Positions 1-10,550 of a stretch of 64,000 bases of DNA are shown here, piece after piece. Numbering within the stretch: position 1 is the stretch's first letter; every line of letters begins with the position of its first letter. This DNA is from Leishmania mexicana MHOM/GT/2001/U1103 (Eukaryota; Euglenozoa; Kinetoplastea; Trypanosomatida; Trypanosomatidae). The stretch spans positions 176,418-240,417 of the forward strand of contig NC_018309.1 of the NCBI RefSeq assembly GCF_000234665.1, given 5' to 3'. A program made the translations under genes and the position numbers. The notes below the pieces were generated by a model. That model was not told the DNA's origin, did no database searches, and worked only from the letters and a program-made list of their open reading frames with translations.

Positions 1-158
1 CACCTCCCCAGTGGCCGCTTCGTGCCGTTTTCATTCTCCGCATACGGCAGTCCTCGCATCCTTGTCTTCTGCAACGTACCTGCCGAGTCGCGGCCGCGCA
101 GACACGCGCAGAGAGAGAGACGGAGTCCAAGTACGGCGGCGAACGTAGGCTTGCGTGC

Positions 159-179
159 GTGTGTGTGTGTGTGTGTGTG
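159..179. repeat. (GT)n microsatellite
   Basis: Short dinucleotide run upstream of the first gene. The same class of repeat recurs in nearly every spacer of the window. Confidence 0.9.
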
Positions 180-201
180 CATGTAGCAGAACGCAACTAG
201 C

Positions 202-228
202 TTCACCCCCACCGCCACTTTCTCCGAG
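202..228 (+). promoter_or_regulatory. Probable spliced-leader acceptor for the reductase gene
   Basis: A pyrimidine-rich stretch (202-225) ends in AG at 227-228. No ATG lies between it and the start codon at 271, so it would give a leader of about 42 nt plus the spliced leader. Inferred from base composition only. Confidence 0.5.
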
Positions 229-270
229 CAACTCACTCCCCCTTCCTCCGCTCTCTCCTGGAGCCGCAGC

Positions 271-1293
271 ATGTCCAAGGTGGCCTCCGCTGGTTGGCGC
301 TACGCCCGCTGCGGCCCCATCAGCCAGGTGTTAACGTACGAAAAGTTTGACGTCACCCCTGGCAAGGAGGAGGCGGTGGTGCAGATGGCGATGGCACCCT
401 TGCATCGTGTCGACGCCGCTGTCGTGAACGGCACGGCGCTCGGCCGCAAGCGCGTTAACATGACGTCCTTTCCCCGCATCGGCGGGTGCGAAGGGGTGGG
501 CAAGGTAGTGCGTGCTCCGGCAGCTGCTGCAGCGACGTCGTCACCGGTGAAGGAGGGCGACACGGTGTGGGTGGCGCCGCTGCAGGGCACGTGGGCGACG
601 AACATCGCAGTTCCGGTGTCGCAGCTGCATAAGATTGATCCGAGGCAAGCGCAGATGGCGGCAACGGCCTCCAACTTCCTCGTAGCCCAGCAGCTGCTGG
701 ATGGCTATGCCCGACTGCAGAAGGGCGACATCGTCATCCAGAACGGCGGCAGCAGCCTAACCTCTCTAGCGGTCTCGGCGTTGGCCAAAGCCTACGGTGT
801 AAAGGTGCTGACCGCCGCCACGCCGGGCGCTCGCTTCGCAGACGCGAAACAGCGACACGCGAAGTACGACTCTGACGTCTTTGAGTACAACGGGGCCGGG
901 TCGTGCGCAATGCAAGCCGCCGTTGGCAGGCGCGGCGCCGCCCTCTACCTCAACGGCGTCGGCGGCCGCTACTTCGACTCGCTCCTCAAGTGCGTCGGCC
1001 CCATGGCGCACGTCGTCACGTACGGCGCGCAGAACGGCTTCGGCCTGTTCATCTCCGGCTCCAGTCTTATCTACAACGAGGTCACCATGGCTGGCTTGTT
1101 CGCCCCCACGTTCCTGAAATCGATGTCCTACGGCGAGCGTCAGACAAGGCTGGAGTTTGTGCTGAAGGCCGTGCAGGAGGCCGGCATCGCCTACCCGATG
1201 GTGACGGCACCGTCGCTGGAGAAGCTCCCAGAGGTCTGGGACGACGTGTACGTCAACGGCGGGCGCAAGGCCATCGTGAAGATGGCGACCTGA
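271..1293 (+). CDS. MECR/ETR1-like (NRBF-1-like) zinc-free MDR oxidoreductase
   Basis: 340 aa, starting at the first ATG after the predicted acceptor. The N-terminal half has the GroES-like fold of medium-chain dehydrogenases. The segment around residues 44-80 (LHRVDAAVVNGTA, then IGGCEGVGKVV) follows the layout of mitochondrial trans-2-enoyl-CoA reductases, where it reads INPSDINMIQG.Y and then GGNEG. A Rossmann nucleotide-binding segment lies near residues 155-180 (QNGGSSLTS...AKAYGVKVL). No zinc-ligand Cys cluster is seen, as in the quinone/enoyl reductase branch. Related trypanosomatid proteins are annotated as nuclear receptor binding factor-like. The likely role is NADPH-dependent enoyl reduction in mitochondrial fatty acid synthesis, or quinone reduction. 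Oddity: the Tyr that is catalytic in ETR1/MECR aligns with Ala56, so the exact reaction is uncertain. Confidence 0.8.
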   Translation: MSKVASAGWRYARCGPISQVLTYEKFDVTPGKEEAVVQMAMAPLHRVDAAVVNGTALGRKRVNMTSFPRIGGCEGVGKVVRAPAAAAATSSPVKEGDTVWVAPLQGTWATNIAVPVSQLHKIDPRQAQMAATASNFLVAQQLLDGYARLQKGDIVIQNGGSSLTSLAVSALAKAYGVKVLTAATPGARFADAKQRHAKYDSDVFEYNGAGSCAMQAAVGRRGAALYLNGVGGRYFDSLLKCVGPMAHVVTYGAQNGFGLFISGSSLIYNEVTMAGLFAPTFLKSMSYGERQTRLEFVLKAVQEAGIAYPMVTAPSLEKLPEVWDDVYVNGGRKAIVKMAT

Positions 1294-2128
1294 GTACATT
1301 GCCGCCACCGCTTGTGTCGGCGCGTGTTCATGTCTCTCCTGTTGTGAGGTCGAAACGAAAGACACACGTGTTACTCACGATTTTGCGTGCGCGGCGCGCG
1401 TCGCACCTGTGGTAGGCGAGTAGGACGACGGTGCGCTCTTCCGACCCAGATGGGGTTGTGGTGGACGAGGCACACCGTGTGGCGCACAGGGCAGGATGGC
1501 CATTCGTCTGCGTGGGTGTGCGTGCGGCCATTCAAGTACTCGGGTAGACGAGATAACGTGCGCATGGTGTCCTGCACCGCAGCGGAGGAGAGGGCGATGG
1601 TGCGAGGGACAGAGCGAGATGAAGAGCGCGGTTTGGGGAGCAACGATGCGTCCCAGCCCACACCTGTGTCGTGTTGTTCCAGAGCACGCGCCATGTCGCT
1701 CCCCCCATCGAGTCACACCTCCTTCTCCTTCTCCCTCCTCTTCCTCGGCTGCTGCTGGGCCTCCTCCGCTTCCCCTGCGCACACACACACGTGTATAGGC
1801 ATATCAACATTGAAAGTACACGCATCACGCGCGCGACACCGTAGAGGCAGTCCGTCCGCCCGTCCGTCCGCGTCATCGGTGTCTTCGTCGTAGGTAGTCT
1901 TTTCTATTGGGTGGCTTCTCTCCCTCCCTCCCCCCTCCCCCACCCTCACAGCGTCTCTCCGCCCGCCTCTTCTTCTGTTGTCGTCATAGATTGGTCACCG
2001 GCCACGCAGCATCCGATCGGTGGAAGCGCCGAAGCCCCTTCTCATCACCACCGCCGCCACATCCCGCCCTCTCACACACACGCTGTATTACGTACGTAGA
2101 CGTCCCCCACCCAGCGCCTATCCACTCC
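1294..2128 (+). other. Spacer between the reductase and giant coiled-coil genes
   Basis: About 835 bp. It holds the 3' UTR of the reductase, an (AC)n run at 1781-1790, a (GTCC)n-like run at 1850-1872, and then the pyrimidine tract and leader of the next gene. Open frames here are short, shift on both strands and show no recognisable protein. Confidence 0.6.
1915..1989 (+). promoter_or_regulatory. Probable spliced-leader acceptor region for the coiled-coil gene
   Basis: A long C/T tract (1915-1980) with AG at 1950-1951 and again at 1988-1989. The open frame extends upstream to 1907, but only through a TTG codon and through this tract. The acceptor therefore favours ATG 2129 as the true start. 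Confidence 0.6.
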
Positions 2129-4919
2129 ATGGAACCGAGACTGGCGCTGCCCAGCTCGCAGCCTCTAAGGATCTCAGCGCAGTATCCAGTGGGATCGTCT
2201 TCGGCAGTCCCGTCATCATCATCGGCCGCGGCTCGGCCTCGAGGGTCGCATGGCGTGTCCATCGGCCCTACACCAGCCTCGCATGCCGCCGCAGTGGCGG
2301 TGGCGACGCCAGTGCCGCCACCATCTTCTTCGTCACGACTTCTGCAGGAAATCGAGGAAACCCGTAAACTCCTTCGCACCTTCCGCGCGTTGAAGGAGCG
2401 CGGCGCGAGCCGTGCCGAGCTGGCAGATCTTCACCTCCGTGTCAAGGCCCTCAAGGCGGCGCAACAGTGCCAGCAACAAAATTCCGGCGCATGCAAGGAG
2501 GCAACTCTCTCTCTGGCTGCGTCCACGACCACGGACGCGGAAGTAGCTGCCGTAACAGCAGCGGCGCGTCCGTCGTTCGCGTGCTCACCAGGGGCGGCGC
2601 CACCATTGTCGTGCGCGCACCGTCACGCAGGCGTCGCACTCCACGAAGAAGCAGCTGGGTGGACTGCGGGATCAAGCCACCGTTTGCATCAACCTCAGCA
2701 ACGAGGAGTCGAGGAGGCACACATTGCACATGGCGACGGACGGCTACCTGAAGGCAGGCATCATCATCGCCATCACCGTGACCGCCACCATGACGTCCGT
2801 GTGAACCGGGCGGCATCGCTGTCCATCTCTCCGAGCCTATCCACAGCCACAGCACAGGCTTCGACGGCAGTGCGCAACGGCGCCGCTAACGCCGTGGGCA
2901 GCGGCAGCGCTGGTGTTGGCAGTGCCGTGGCGCTGCCAACAAGCACGGCATCGGTGGTGCCCGGATCCCTTGCGCAGATCAACTCCATCGTGTTTGCCAT
3001 CGCGCTCGCGGAGGCGCACACGCGACATGAAATCTCGCACCGATGGGAGCGCCGGTGGCTGCGGCACTGGGCGAACTTTAGGGAGGAGCGCATCGCCATC
3101 GCCCTAAGCCCGCCCACCACAGCGACGGCTGCGCTGTCACGTCCGCAGCTGCAGCCGGAGAGGTGGGCGGAGGTTGCCCCGATGACGCTACCTCGCGAAC
3201 GGCAGCAGCAGCACCAGGCGGCGTCGGCTACGACGGCTACTGTGGAGGGGAGCAGCGTTGCGACCGCCACCGCAGCCCGCACCGTCGACGCTTCTCCTGC
3301 ACCAGTGCCGGGCAAGAGCATTGGGGAGGCGGTCACAGCTACAACAAGCAGCCCAGCGGTGGCAGACCTTCAAGAGACGTCGTCGCTCTTGGCCGGTCAC
3401 CGAAGTGGCGACGAGGTGCGCCATGTCGCTGAAGAACCAGAGGAGACTATCCCCGACGTGGACGACGCCTCTGTGAAGGACTCGGTGGTGTGGGCAAGGC
3501 CTCTTCCACAGTACCAACAGCATCCGGCAGCAGAGCGAGACTTAGAGGCGAGCGCATGCGCCACTCCTGACGCGGCTGCCGAAGCGGCGGAAGCCGTGAG
3601 GAACGTTGAGGACGAGGAAGTTGCCGCGCGCACGGCGACGGAGAGCGCTGCTGCAGAGGCGCGGAAGCGTATAAAGCTGGCGGAAGTCCCAGCGCGCCTC
3701 AGAGCTGAGGAGGCATGGAAGGCTGTGCAGTCGCTCATGGCCGCTGAAGCAGGGGCCCGTGCCACCCTCGAAGGTGACGAGGCCCGCTTGAGGATCTCGC
3801 ACGTTGCAGCGGAGCAGAACGGCGCCCGGTGCGCTGCCCTTGCGGCAGCAGAGGCGGAGTCTCGGCGGCGCGTGCAGGAGGAGCGAGTGCGTCAGGAGGC
3901 AACCGCGCGAGCAGCAGCGGCCAAGAGAGAGAAGAAGCGAGAGGCTGCTGCGCGTCGTGAGGCCGAGGCGCAACGGCAAGCTGCAGTAGACACCGAAGCT
4001 GCGGAGCGGCGTTCTGTGGAGCAGCAGTGGCAGAAAGCCGTCCGTCTCTGCGAGTCACTGCTGTCCGATCGGATCAAGGATGCTGTTGCAGCGGCTCCGC
4101 CGTTGGCTCACTCGAAGGGCACACGTGCACCCGAACAGCCACCGCGCGATGCGCTAGCGAGGATGGAGGACGCACAAGCAACGGAGAAGTGCGTCGCAGC
4201 TTTCGGCGCAGCAGCGGACGCTGTGCTTGGTGAGTGGATCAGCACGGCAGCGGCGGAGGCCGAGCACGTAGCGTCGGTTGAAGCGGCCAGGCGGAGAATG
4301 AAAGAAGAAGCCGCAGCTCGAGCGAAGGCTGTGGTGCAGGAGAGGGCGTCGGCGGCGGAGGCTGCACGTGCCGCGGTCGCACGGGCCGAAGACGAAGGTA
4401 GGGTTGCACTGGCCTCTTCGGAAGAGGCGCTGTGGCAGCGGCTGCAGCTGCAGCACAGAGCTGGCGTTGAGGCGACGCGTCTCGCAGCCCTTGCAGCCGA
4501 GGAAAAGGCCGCTCGACACCGTGCCGAGCAGGAGGCAGCTGCGGCCCGTCTGATGATGGAGATGCGTGCGGCCGAAGAAGCAGCGCGCGCCAAGGCCATC
4601 CAGGAGGCCGTGCACTTGCAGGCGGTGCAGCAGGCGACTGCGATAACCGCTACGCTGTGCTCCGCCGTCGCTGAGCTCTCCAAGAATCTTGTAGACGGCT
4701 GTCTAGCCGAGGCAGCGCAGCAGGTATCCGAACAAGTAAAAGCGGCCGCTGTGGTGGCGTTGGAGATGCAACGGCGCGAGAGGGTCGAAGGCGCAGAGGC
4801 GTCGGCGCGAGATGACACGTGCGGCGACGCGCTTGACGAGCTGACGCGACTGCGCGAGGAGGAGGCAGCCGCAGAGGTCCACAAGCGCATTGAGGTCGAA
4901 GATGTGGCTGCCGCGGAGG

Positions 4920-4956
<37 letters not shown>

Positions 4957-7900
4957 TGTGCAAGCGGCTGCGCAGTATTTTGGGATTTCCGAGTTGAGTG
5001 AAGCTCTGCTGCTCGAATTCCTGCACGATGCTGCCGCCGGGGCGGTGGCGGCACGCGCGGCGGCCGTCGCGAACGATCGTCCTGCCGAGGCGTCACAGCC
5101 GGTTGCCCTACCAGAAGGGGAAGCGGGAGCCGCGAGTGCCTTCACGGAGGACGGTCAGCACCACCACCCGTCTGCCGATGACGCCGCTGAAGAGTCGGAC
5201 GCTCGCGCAGAAAAGAGGACGGGGGACGGCGTTGACAGCCTTGACAACCCTGACAAGGCTAACGTAGATACATCAGCACCGGGGGCCGTGGCCGCGACAC
5301 CATCACTCTCTCTCTCGCCGTCGTCCTCTGCCGACCCGCCGTCGTTCTTCGGGAAATCCGTCTCTGGGGATGCGGCTCCGAGTGCTGTCACAACTGGCGT
5401 GCCGCAAGCCCGTGCGGCCGAGGGCGTAGGGCTGCTGTCGCCCACCGCTTTCGTGCACGTCGTCGATGGCATCCTCTCTGACGTTCTCAGCGATGCAGCC
5501 ATGGGGGCGCAGACGGGCCGTGCTGATGCTGTCGGCGTAATCAGCGAGGATATAGCGAGCCCAACCCGCGCAGGGCAGCGGGCGAGGGAGCACCGTAAGT
5601 CCCAGCCCAACCGCTCCGACGTGTCCTTCGAGTCAATTGGCAATGGCAGCTCGCACTCCACCTTGGGGTGCTCCCCACCGGGGAAACTGCAGTCGAAGCC
5701 CCTGGAGCTACCGCTCGCCATCGTGGCCTGTGATGCTGCAGGCGGCCGTGAGCCACAAGCGCAGTACGCGGGGGGCGAGCCCAACGACTGTGCGAAGGCC
5801 GACGCGGTTGTTGGCGGGGCCGGCAACGTCACAGCGTCCCTGGCTGAGGTCACAGACGTGGACAAGTGCACCCCACACCGGCGCATCGTCTCGCCCCTGT
5901 TGATACCATCAATGGACATCGCCATCGCGAGCATGTCCTCCACTTCGACAGCTTCCGTAACGGACGGAAGAGGAGGAGGCTGCGCTCACGGGGCCGACGA
6001 CGACGACGCGGCCTGCAGCTCCCTCACCGCCCCCGGGGCGCCACGCCCGCTCAATCTGCTGCAGCACAACGTTTTGTCTCCGCTGCTGTGCCAGCAGCAC
6101 GGCGGCGTCCACGACGACAGCGGCGAGGCGAGCACGCCTGCCGGCAGTGACGATACGGCGGGCGCTACGACGGCCGCTGAAGTGGCCGATCAGCCCTCGT
6201 TATCGAAGAATAGCCGAGCAAGACCGCAGACTCCAGAGCGCACCAGGACGGGCGACCACGACGCCACCTCCGGCGCAGAGGGGATGCGGTCCGCGGTGGT
6301 CACCATGGGCCACCGCGTCATGGGAATCGAAGAGGACTTGCGCGCTTTTCAGCTGGACGCACCGCTGCCGCCACATAACGTAGCCGAGCAGTGCGCTGGA
6401 GCGCGTATCGCTGCCGAGGATTTACTCACGGCAGACGCCGTGGCGGCGGTGGCAGACGCTCTGGTGCAGCGCTCGGTTCACGACGCGTCTCTTCTCTTCC
6501 ACTCTCGGGGACAGTCGACAGCGCTGAGCACCGACAGCGATCGCCAGGAGTCTCACGACGCCGTCAAGGTCCGCCACGCACCGGCGCCACCGCTCCTCTT
6601 TACCAGCGCTCAGAACCACGAGCAGAGCACGGCGGAGGGCAAGAGCAGTATCAGTGGCAGCGGTGGTGGCACGTCCTCGTCCGCTTGCGCCGGGGATGTC
6701 GAGGCACATGCGGAGAAGAGGGTCAGCATCGCGGAGATGGGCTCAGGCTTCACGAGTGGCGACGCTCGGGAGGCCACCCTGCGTGTTACTCGGTCATTGT
6801 CGCCGGCCGCTGCCGCGGTGGCCGTGGAAGGCATCGCTGGCTCGCATGCGCCGCTCGCAAGCCTGTCGGCCCTCGTCTCCGCCGTGGCGGCACCGAATGA
6901 CTTTGTGGCTCGGCTGCGGAAGCAAGAAGCAGAGAAGAAAGTGGCGGCGCATCAACAAAACCGCTACCTCACCAGTCGCGAGCTGGCGCTCGTCGCGGCG
7001 CGTTACTTGACGTCGGAAGCGGCCGCAGCGCATGTGATGGAGGTTGGCCCCACCACCACGCTCTCGGCTCGTGCCGTGGCGCTTGTTCTGTCGGTGGGGC
7101 TCGTGCGTGCCGTCACGCTGGAGAATCGACGCGCGCGCCGCCGCATGGGGAAGGCGGAGAAGGGAGACGGGAGCAGTTCCAGGGGCGATGGCAGCAGAGC
7201 GGGTGGCGGGGTGCTCGTGGGAGAGAATGGGTCGCGGAAGCTGGCCCCGGGCAGTGGAGCTGCCTCAGCGATGATGGACAGCCCGAACGCGCGGTTCCCG
7301 TCGCTGGGCAGCGGTGGCGATGGCGTCGGATTTCCGACGGGCACCATCGGCGAGGCAGGCGCGGCAGGGGACAAGGAGGGCGTCGATGTTCCACTCGCGT
7401 CACCAACCGCACGTCGCCGCAGCGGCGGCGGCGACTCGAGCGTGTCTGAACCTACCGCCTCAAGCGCTGTGGGCGATGTTGCGCACGCGAGCAGGGACGG
7501 GAAGGATACGGACATGAGTGGCGGCCCCATGGGTCTGGGGTCCCGGCCCCTGTCACTGCTGTCGTCGCCGTCGCTCGGGTTCGCCCCTCAGCCGACGGGT
7601 GGCGATGGCGTCAAAGGCGAGCTCGCAGCGAATCCAGCGCAGCAGCAGGCTGGGGTGCGCGACAAGCTGCCAGCGGACTGGATCACCGCGCTGCGCGGCG
7701 TGGCCGAGCGGGTCGCGCGCGACTTCATCGACTACGCCTCCCGCCGCGTGCTGCTCGGCAAAGGTGAGGGCCAGTCGAACCAAGATCAACTGCGCACTGC
7801 GCGACGCATCCACAGCGACGCCCTCGCGCGCGTCGATGTGCAGGCGCTCTTCACGCAAGAGCTGCAGCCGCGCGATGTGGCACGGCTGACCTCCTACTAC

Positions 7901-8296
7901 GTCGAGCTAGCGGTCAACGGACCGCGTGACCGCGTCGACCCGCTCTGCGCCCCTGCCGCGCTTGGCGAGCACAACATCTTTGGTCACCGCCGCAACGGGC
8001 GAAACGAAGATGTCGCCGGCTTCGACAACCTCGACGCAGCGTCAACGACCGCGTTCGCGCCGCCGATGCAGCCCCGGTCCCTCTTCGCCTCCCCTCACCT
8101 CCTCCCAATGCGGAAAGACAGCCTGCTGTCAGCAGCCACATCCAGTCATGTGCGCCGCGCCGGACTGCTGCATCTGGTGCTGGAGCAGTGCGTGTCGAAC
8201 GTGCTGCAAGACCTGGTCGGGGACACGGTGGGCTGGCTCTGGACCGCCTGCCTGCAAGCAGCACCGCCGGGAGCCGCACCGAATGGCACGCTGTAG
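2129..8296 (+). CDS. Giant Ala/Glu-rich coiled-coil protein, function unknown
   Basis: 2055 aa from ATG 2129, the first in-frame ATG after the acceptor. The N terminus is disordered, followed by a short helix (residues about 73-115, QEIEETRKLLRTF). A long alanine/glutamate/arginine-rich coiled coil spans about residues 480-1000 and ends in a Gln run (11 Q, encoded by CAG repeats near 4922-4954). The second half alternates Ser/Gly/Ala-rich linkers with short predicted amphipathic helices of similar pattern: KAVRLCESLLSDRIKDAV near 636, LVDGCLAEAAQQVSEQV near 855, VVDGILSDVLSDAAMG near 1111, VADALVQRSVHDASLLF near 1442, LVLEQCVSNVLQDLVGD near 2016. The final 200 residues look folded (WITALRGVAERV...VDVQALFTQEL...TSYYVELAV). 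No catalytic motif is seen. A cytoskeletal or scaffold role would fit the architecture, but that is inference. Confidence 0.85.
4922..4954 (+). repeat. CAG trinucleotide run coding poly-Gln
   Basis: Eleven consecutive Gln codons, all or nearly all CAG, inside the coiled-coil gene. Likely to vary in length between strains. Confidence 0.9.
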
Positions 8297-8852
8297 CAGC
8301 TCCCTCCCTCCCTTCGTCTCTCTCTCCCTCTGCACTGTAGGTATACACCGCCACACGCGCACACTCGTCACGTTGTTTTCCCTCGGTCGACGTCAGCCGG
8401 GGCCTCACCGCGGCCTCACGTCTTCGTCCATCAGCACATCCTTTACCTCCCGACAGTTCAGCGAAGGATGCGACGCAACCGTGGAGCCGCACCGAAACGA
8501 GAGGGAAGCCGCAGAAGAAGGAGCGGCGGATGTGCGCGGGGGGGGGGGAGGATGTGGAAGTGTGGGTGGGTGGACCCCAACGCTCTCTGGCGGGGGGAGG
8601 GGGGACTCTCGCCCATCTCTCCCGCACCCGCCTGCTCGACGCCGCGCGAACACCGATGCCTCAGTGTGTCCTAAATCCCTCCCTCTCCCACGTCTCCCCC
8701 GTCTCCCCCTCCTTCTCTTTCCAGCTACACCCCACGCACGAGGAGCAGTGTTCTCAGTCAGCGGCACAGATACGCACACAGCCGAGAAACTCTTCACCGC
8801 TCCCTCCCCCACCTTCTTCCTCCCTTGTCTTCTCTATCGGGAAGGGCCCAGC
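8297..8852 (+). other. Spacer between the coiled-coil and LSm genes
   Basis: About 556 bp. It contains G runs (11 G at 8538-8548) and a strong C/T tract followed by AG. No supported gene is seen. Confidence 0.6.
8676..8724 (+). promoter_or_regulatory. Probable spliced-leader acceptor for the LSm gene
   Basis: A nearly pure pyrimidine tract ends in CCAG at 8721-8724. No ATG intervenes before 8853. A second tract (8797-8837) followed by AG lies very close to the start codon and could be an alternative. Confidence 0.65.
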
Positions 8853-9266
8853 ATGGACTCCTCCGCCGGGGGCGATGCGGGTGTGGGCCCCAGCAACAGC
8901 GTTGCGAAGGTGCCTGGAGTTGGCACCAGCTCGAGCAGTGCCTCAACGGACCCGTTCAAGTATCTCGCAGAGCACATTCACAAGCGCGTCGCCATCTCGC
9001 TCCTGCCAGTCGACGACGACGACGACGGTGCAGTGGTGCGTGGCACCTTGCTGAGCGTCGATGACCTCTGCAACGTGATGTTGCAGCACTGGTCAAGCAC
9101 CGGCGCAATGAGGCTTGACGGCAGCGTTGGCAATGGTCGGCAGCAGCAACAGCAGCAGCCCCGCAAGCGCGCTCGCCTCGATGCCGCTGGTGGTGGCGAT
9201 GGGGAGGAGAGTGTGCGACTCATCCGGGGTGCGCAGATCGTGTCCATCTCTCTCCTGCCGGCGTAA
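8853..9266 (+). CDS. LSM3: Sm-like protein, probably LSm3
   Basis: 137 aa from ATG 8853; the open frame continues upstream but without a usable ATG. A disordered N terminus (1-33) precedes an Sm fold. Sm1 spans residues 44-80 (KRVAISL, then VVRGTLLSVDDLCNVML, with the typical GTL..D...N..L core). Sm2 spans residues 121-135 (VRLIRGAQIVSISL, with the IRG signature). Proteins of this family form heteroheptameric rings on U6 snRNA or decay-bound mRNA. The loop between Sm1 and Sm2 is long (about 40 residues) and holds six Gln and a basic cluster (PRKRARLD, 103-110) that looks like a nuclear localisation signal. The LSm3 assignment rests on recalled synteny: in T. brucei LSm3 sits next to CRK2 near the nitroreductase gene. 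The sequence alone supports only the LSm family. Confidence 0.75.
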   Translation: MDSSAGGDAGVGPSNSVAKVPGVGTSSSSASTDPFKYLAEHIHKRVAISLLPVDDDDDGAVVRGTLLSVDDLCNVMLQHWSSTGAMRLDGSVGNGRQQQQQQPRKRARLDAAGGGDGEESVRLIRGAQIVSISLLPA

Positions 9267-10282
9267 GGCGGTGTGCGTGCGGGATCGAGAGCACAACATG
9301 GTTGTGTGCGGTGGCAAGTCTGCTCCATGCCCCTCCCCTCCCCCCTTCTCTCTCTCTCTCACCCCACCTCTACATTCTACGGCGGTGTGGATAACTCGTG
9401 CCTCACGCTGCGATGAGCGCGGCTTCAGTGGATGCTGCTGTTAGCGGACCTCGGCATCGCTGCTCGCACTGCCAAGGACCACAGGACAAGGGTGGAAAAG
9501 GCGTGGCGACGATACTGCCCGTGCTTAGGTTCGCGTGTGAAGTCGCCCAAGACACAGACCCTTATGAGCTTCTCCATCTCCACGCACTGCGGGTGGTGGT
9601 CCCCGTTGAGAGAAACCCGCATGCGCCCATCCGCACGCCGTTGCGCGCTGGCATGCTCGGCCACGGACGCGACACATATTAATTTCCGTCCGCGTGCCCT
9701 TCATCCGTCCATCTCTCTCCCTCCCTCCCCCCTCCCTCCTCTACTCGGCGTCTCGCCCATGGCGCGACCCACCCACGCATTCCTGCTGACGCGGATGACG
9801 ATGGCGGGGTGGCGCTGCCGTGCGCGGTGACGACAACGATCGCCGTACGTGTGGTGGTGGTGGTGATGGTGCTCGCGTGCTTTTCGAGGCGCATCAGCAG
9901 TGGCAGCGCCAGCGCGTCTCGCCACCTTCCTCCCCCCCCCCCCCCGCTCTCCCCCATCCGTTATATACACGCGCGCATCCATCGACACCGAGCCTACGCG
10001 CAGTGCAGCACGAGACCACCTCGTCCACACACACACACACACACAACCTCTCCCTGCACTCCCCTTCCCCTGCAGCCATCGAGCGTCACCACCGCCTATA
10101 AAAGGGTGAGGTTCTCCTACAGTTGCCGATCCGCTGCTCCAAAGACCAGAGAATCATTCGTGAGGACAACGCGTCCGTAGCAAGCATCCCCTCTCCCGGC
10201 GCCGCGTACCCACCCCTCTGCACGCAGCCGCACACGCGCACGTGCAGAGCGAGGGAGAAGAGCAGGAGCGAGAGAGGCGCAT

Positions 10283-10303
10283 ACACACACACACACACAC
10301 ACA
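10283..10303. repeat. (AC)n microsatellite
   Basis: Pure CA/AC dinucleotide run. A second one lies at 10026-10044. Confidence 0.9.
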
Positions 10304-10430
10304 TAGACACAGCGCGCGCGAGAGGCAGAGAGATTGACGGCTTGCACTAGTGAACCGACGGCGAGATAGCGACAGACAGCGGCAGACAGGCATCGCAGCG
10401 GTCTGCGAAGGTGGCGCGTTTTTGGACGGG

Positions 10431-10457
10431 CTCGTCTTGCTCGCCATCTTCACCCAG
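10431..10457 (+). promoter_or_regulatory. Probable spliced-leader acceptor for the CRK gene
   Basis: A pyrimidine-rich stretch followed by CAG (AG at 10456-10457), with no ATG before 10551. Confidence 0.5.
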
Positions 10458-10550
10458 GCACCCCCACTCCCACCCCCCTTCTCGCCTGGCCTCTGCCGGT
10501 GGGGTCATCTCTGAGCCACTACGACCGTCATCACCACCGACTCCACTCCC

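Larger units (their letters stand above)
9267..10550 (+). other. Spacer between the LSm and CRK genes
   Basis: About 1.28 kb. It holds CT runs near 9345-9365, a block of mixed composition at 9400-9680 without low complexity, a run of 14 C at 9932-9945, (CA)n at 10026-10044 and 10283-10303, and a TATAAAAG string near 10095. The block at 9400-9680 has short open frames in several phases, none recognisable. Most of it is probably the LSm 3' UTR and the CRK leader. Confidence 0.55.

Noticed and set aside
1907..2128. Upstream extension of the coiled-coil ORF
   Set aside because: It begins at TTG and runs through the pyrimidine tract and acceptor, so it should not be in the mRNA.
4108..5145. 345-codon open frame on the minus strand
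   Set aside because: It lies wholly antisense to the coiled-coil gene and its Ala/Ser/Cys composition is the complement of CAG/GCA-rich coding DNA. Typical shadow frame.
7926..8852. Upstream extension of the LSm frame, overlapping the coiled-coil gene
   Set aside because: It has stop-free sequence by chance only and no Sm-like residues. The acceptor at 8724 separates it from the LSm mRNA.
10092..10106. TATAAAAG string resembling a TATA box
   Set aside because: Trypanosomatid protein genes do not use TATA promoters; transcription is polycistronic, and the string lies in a CA-rich leader region.
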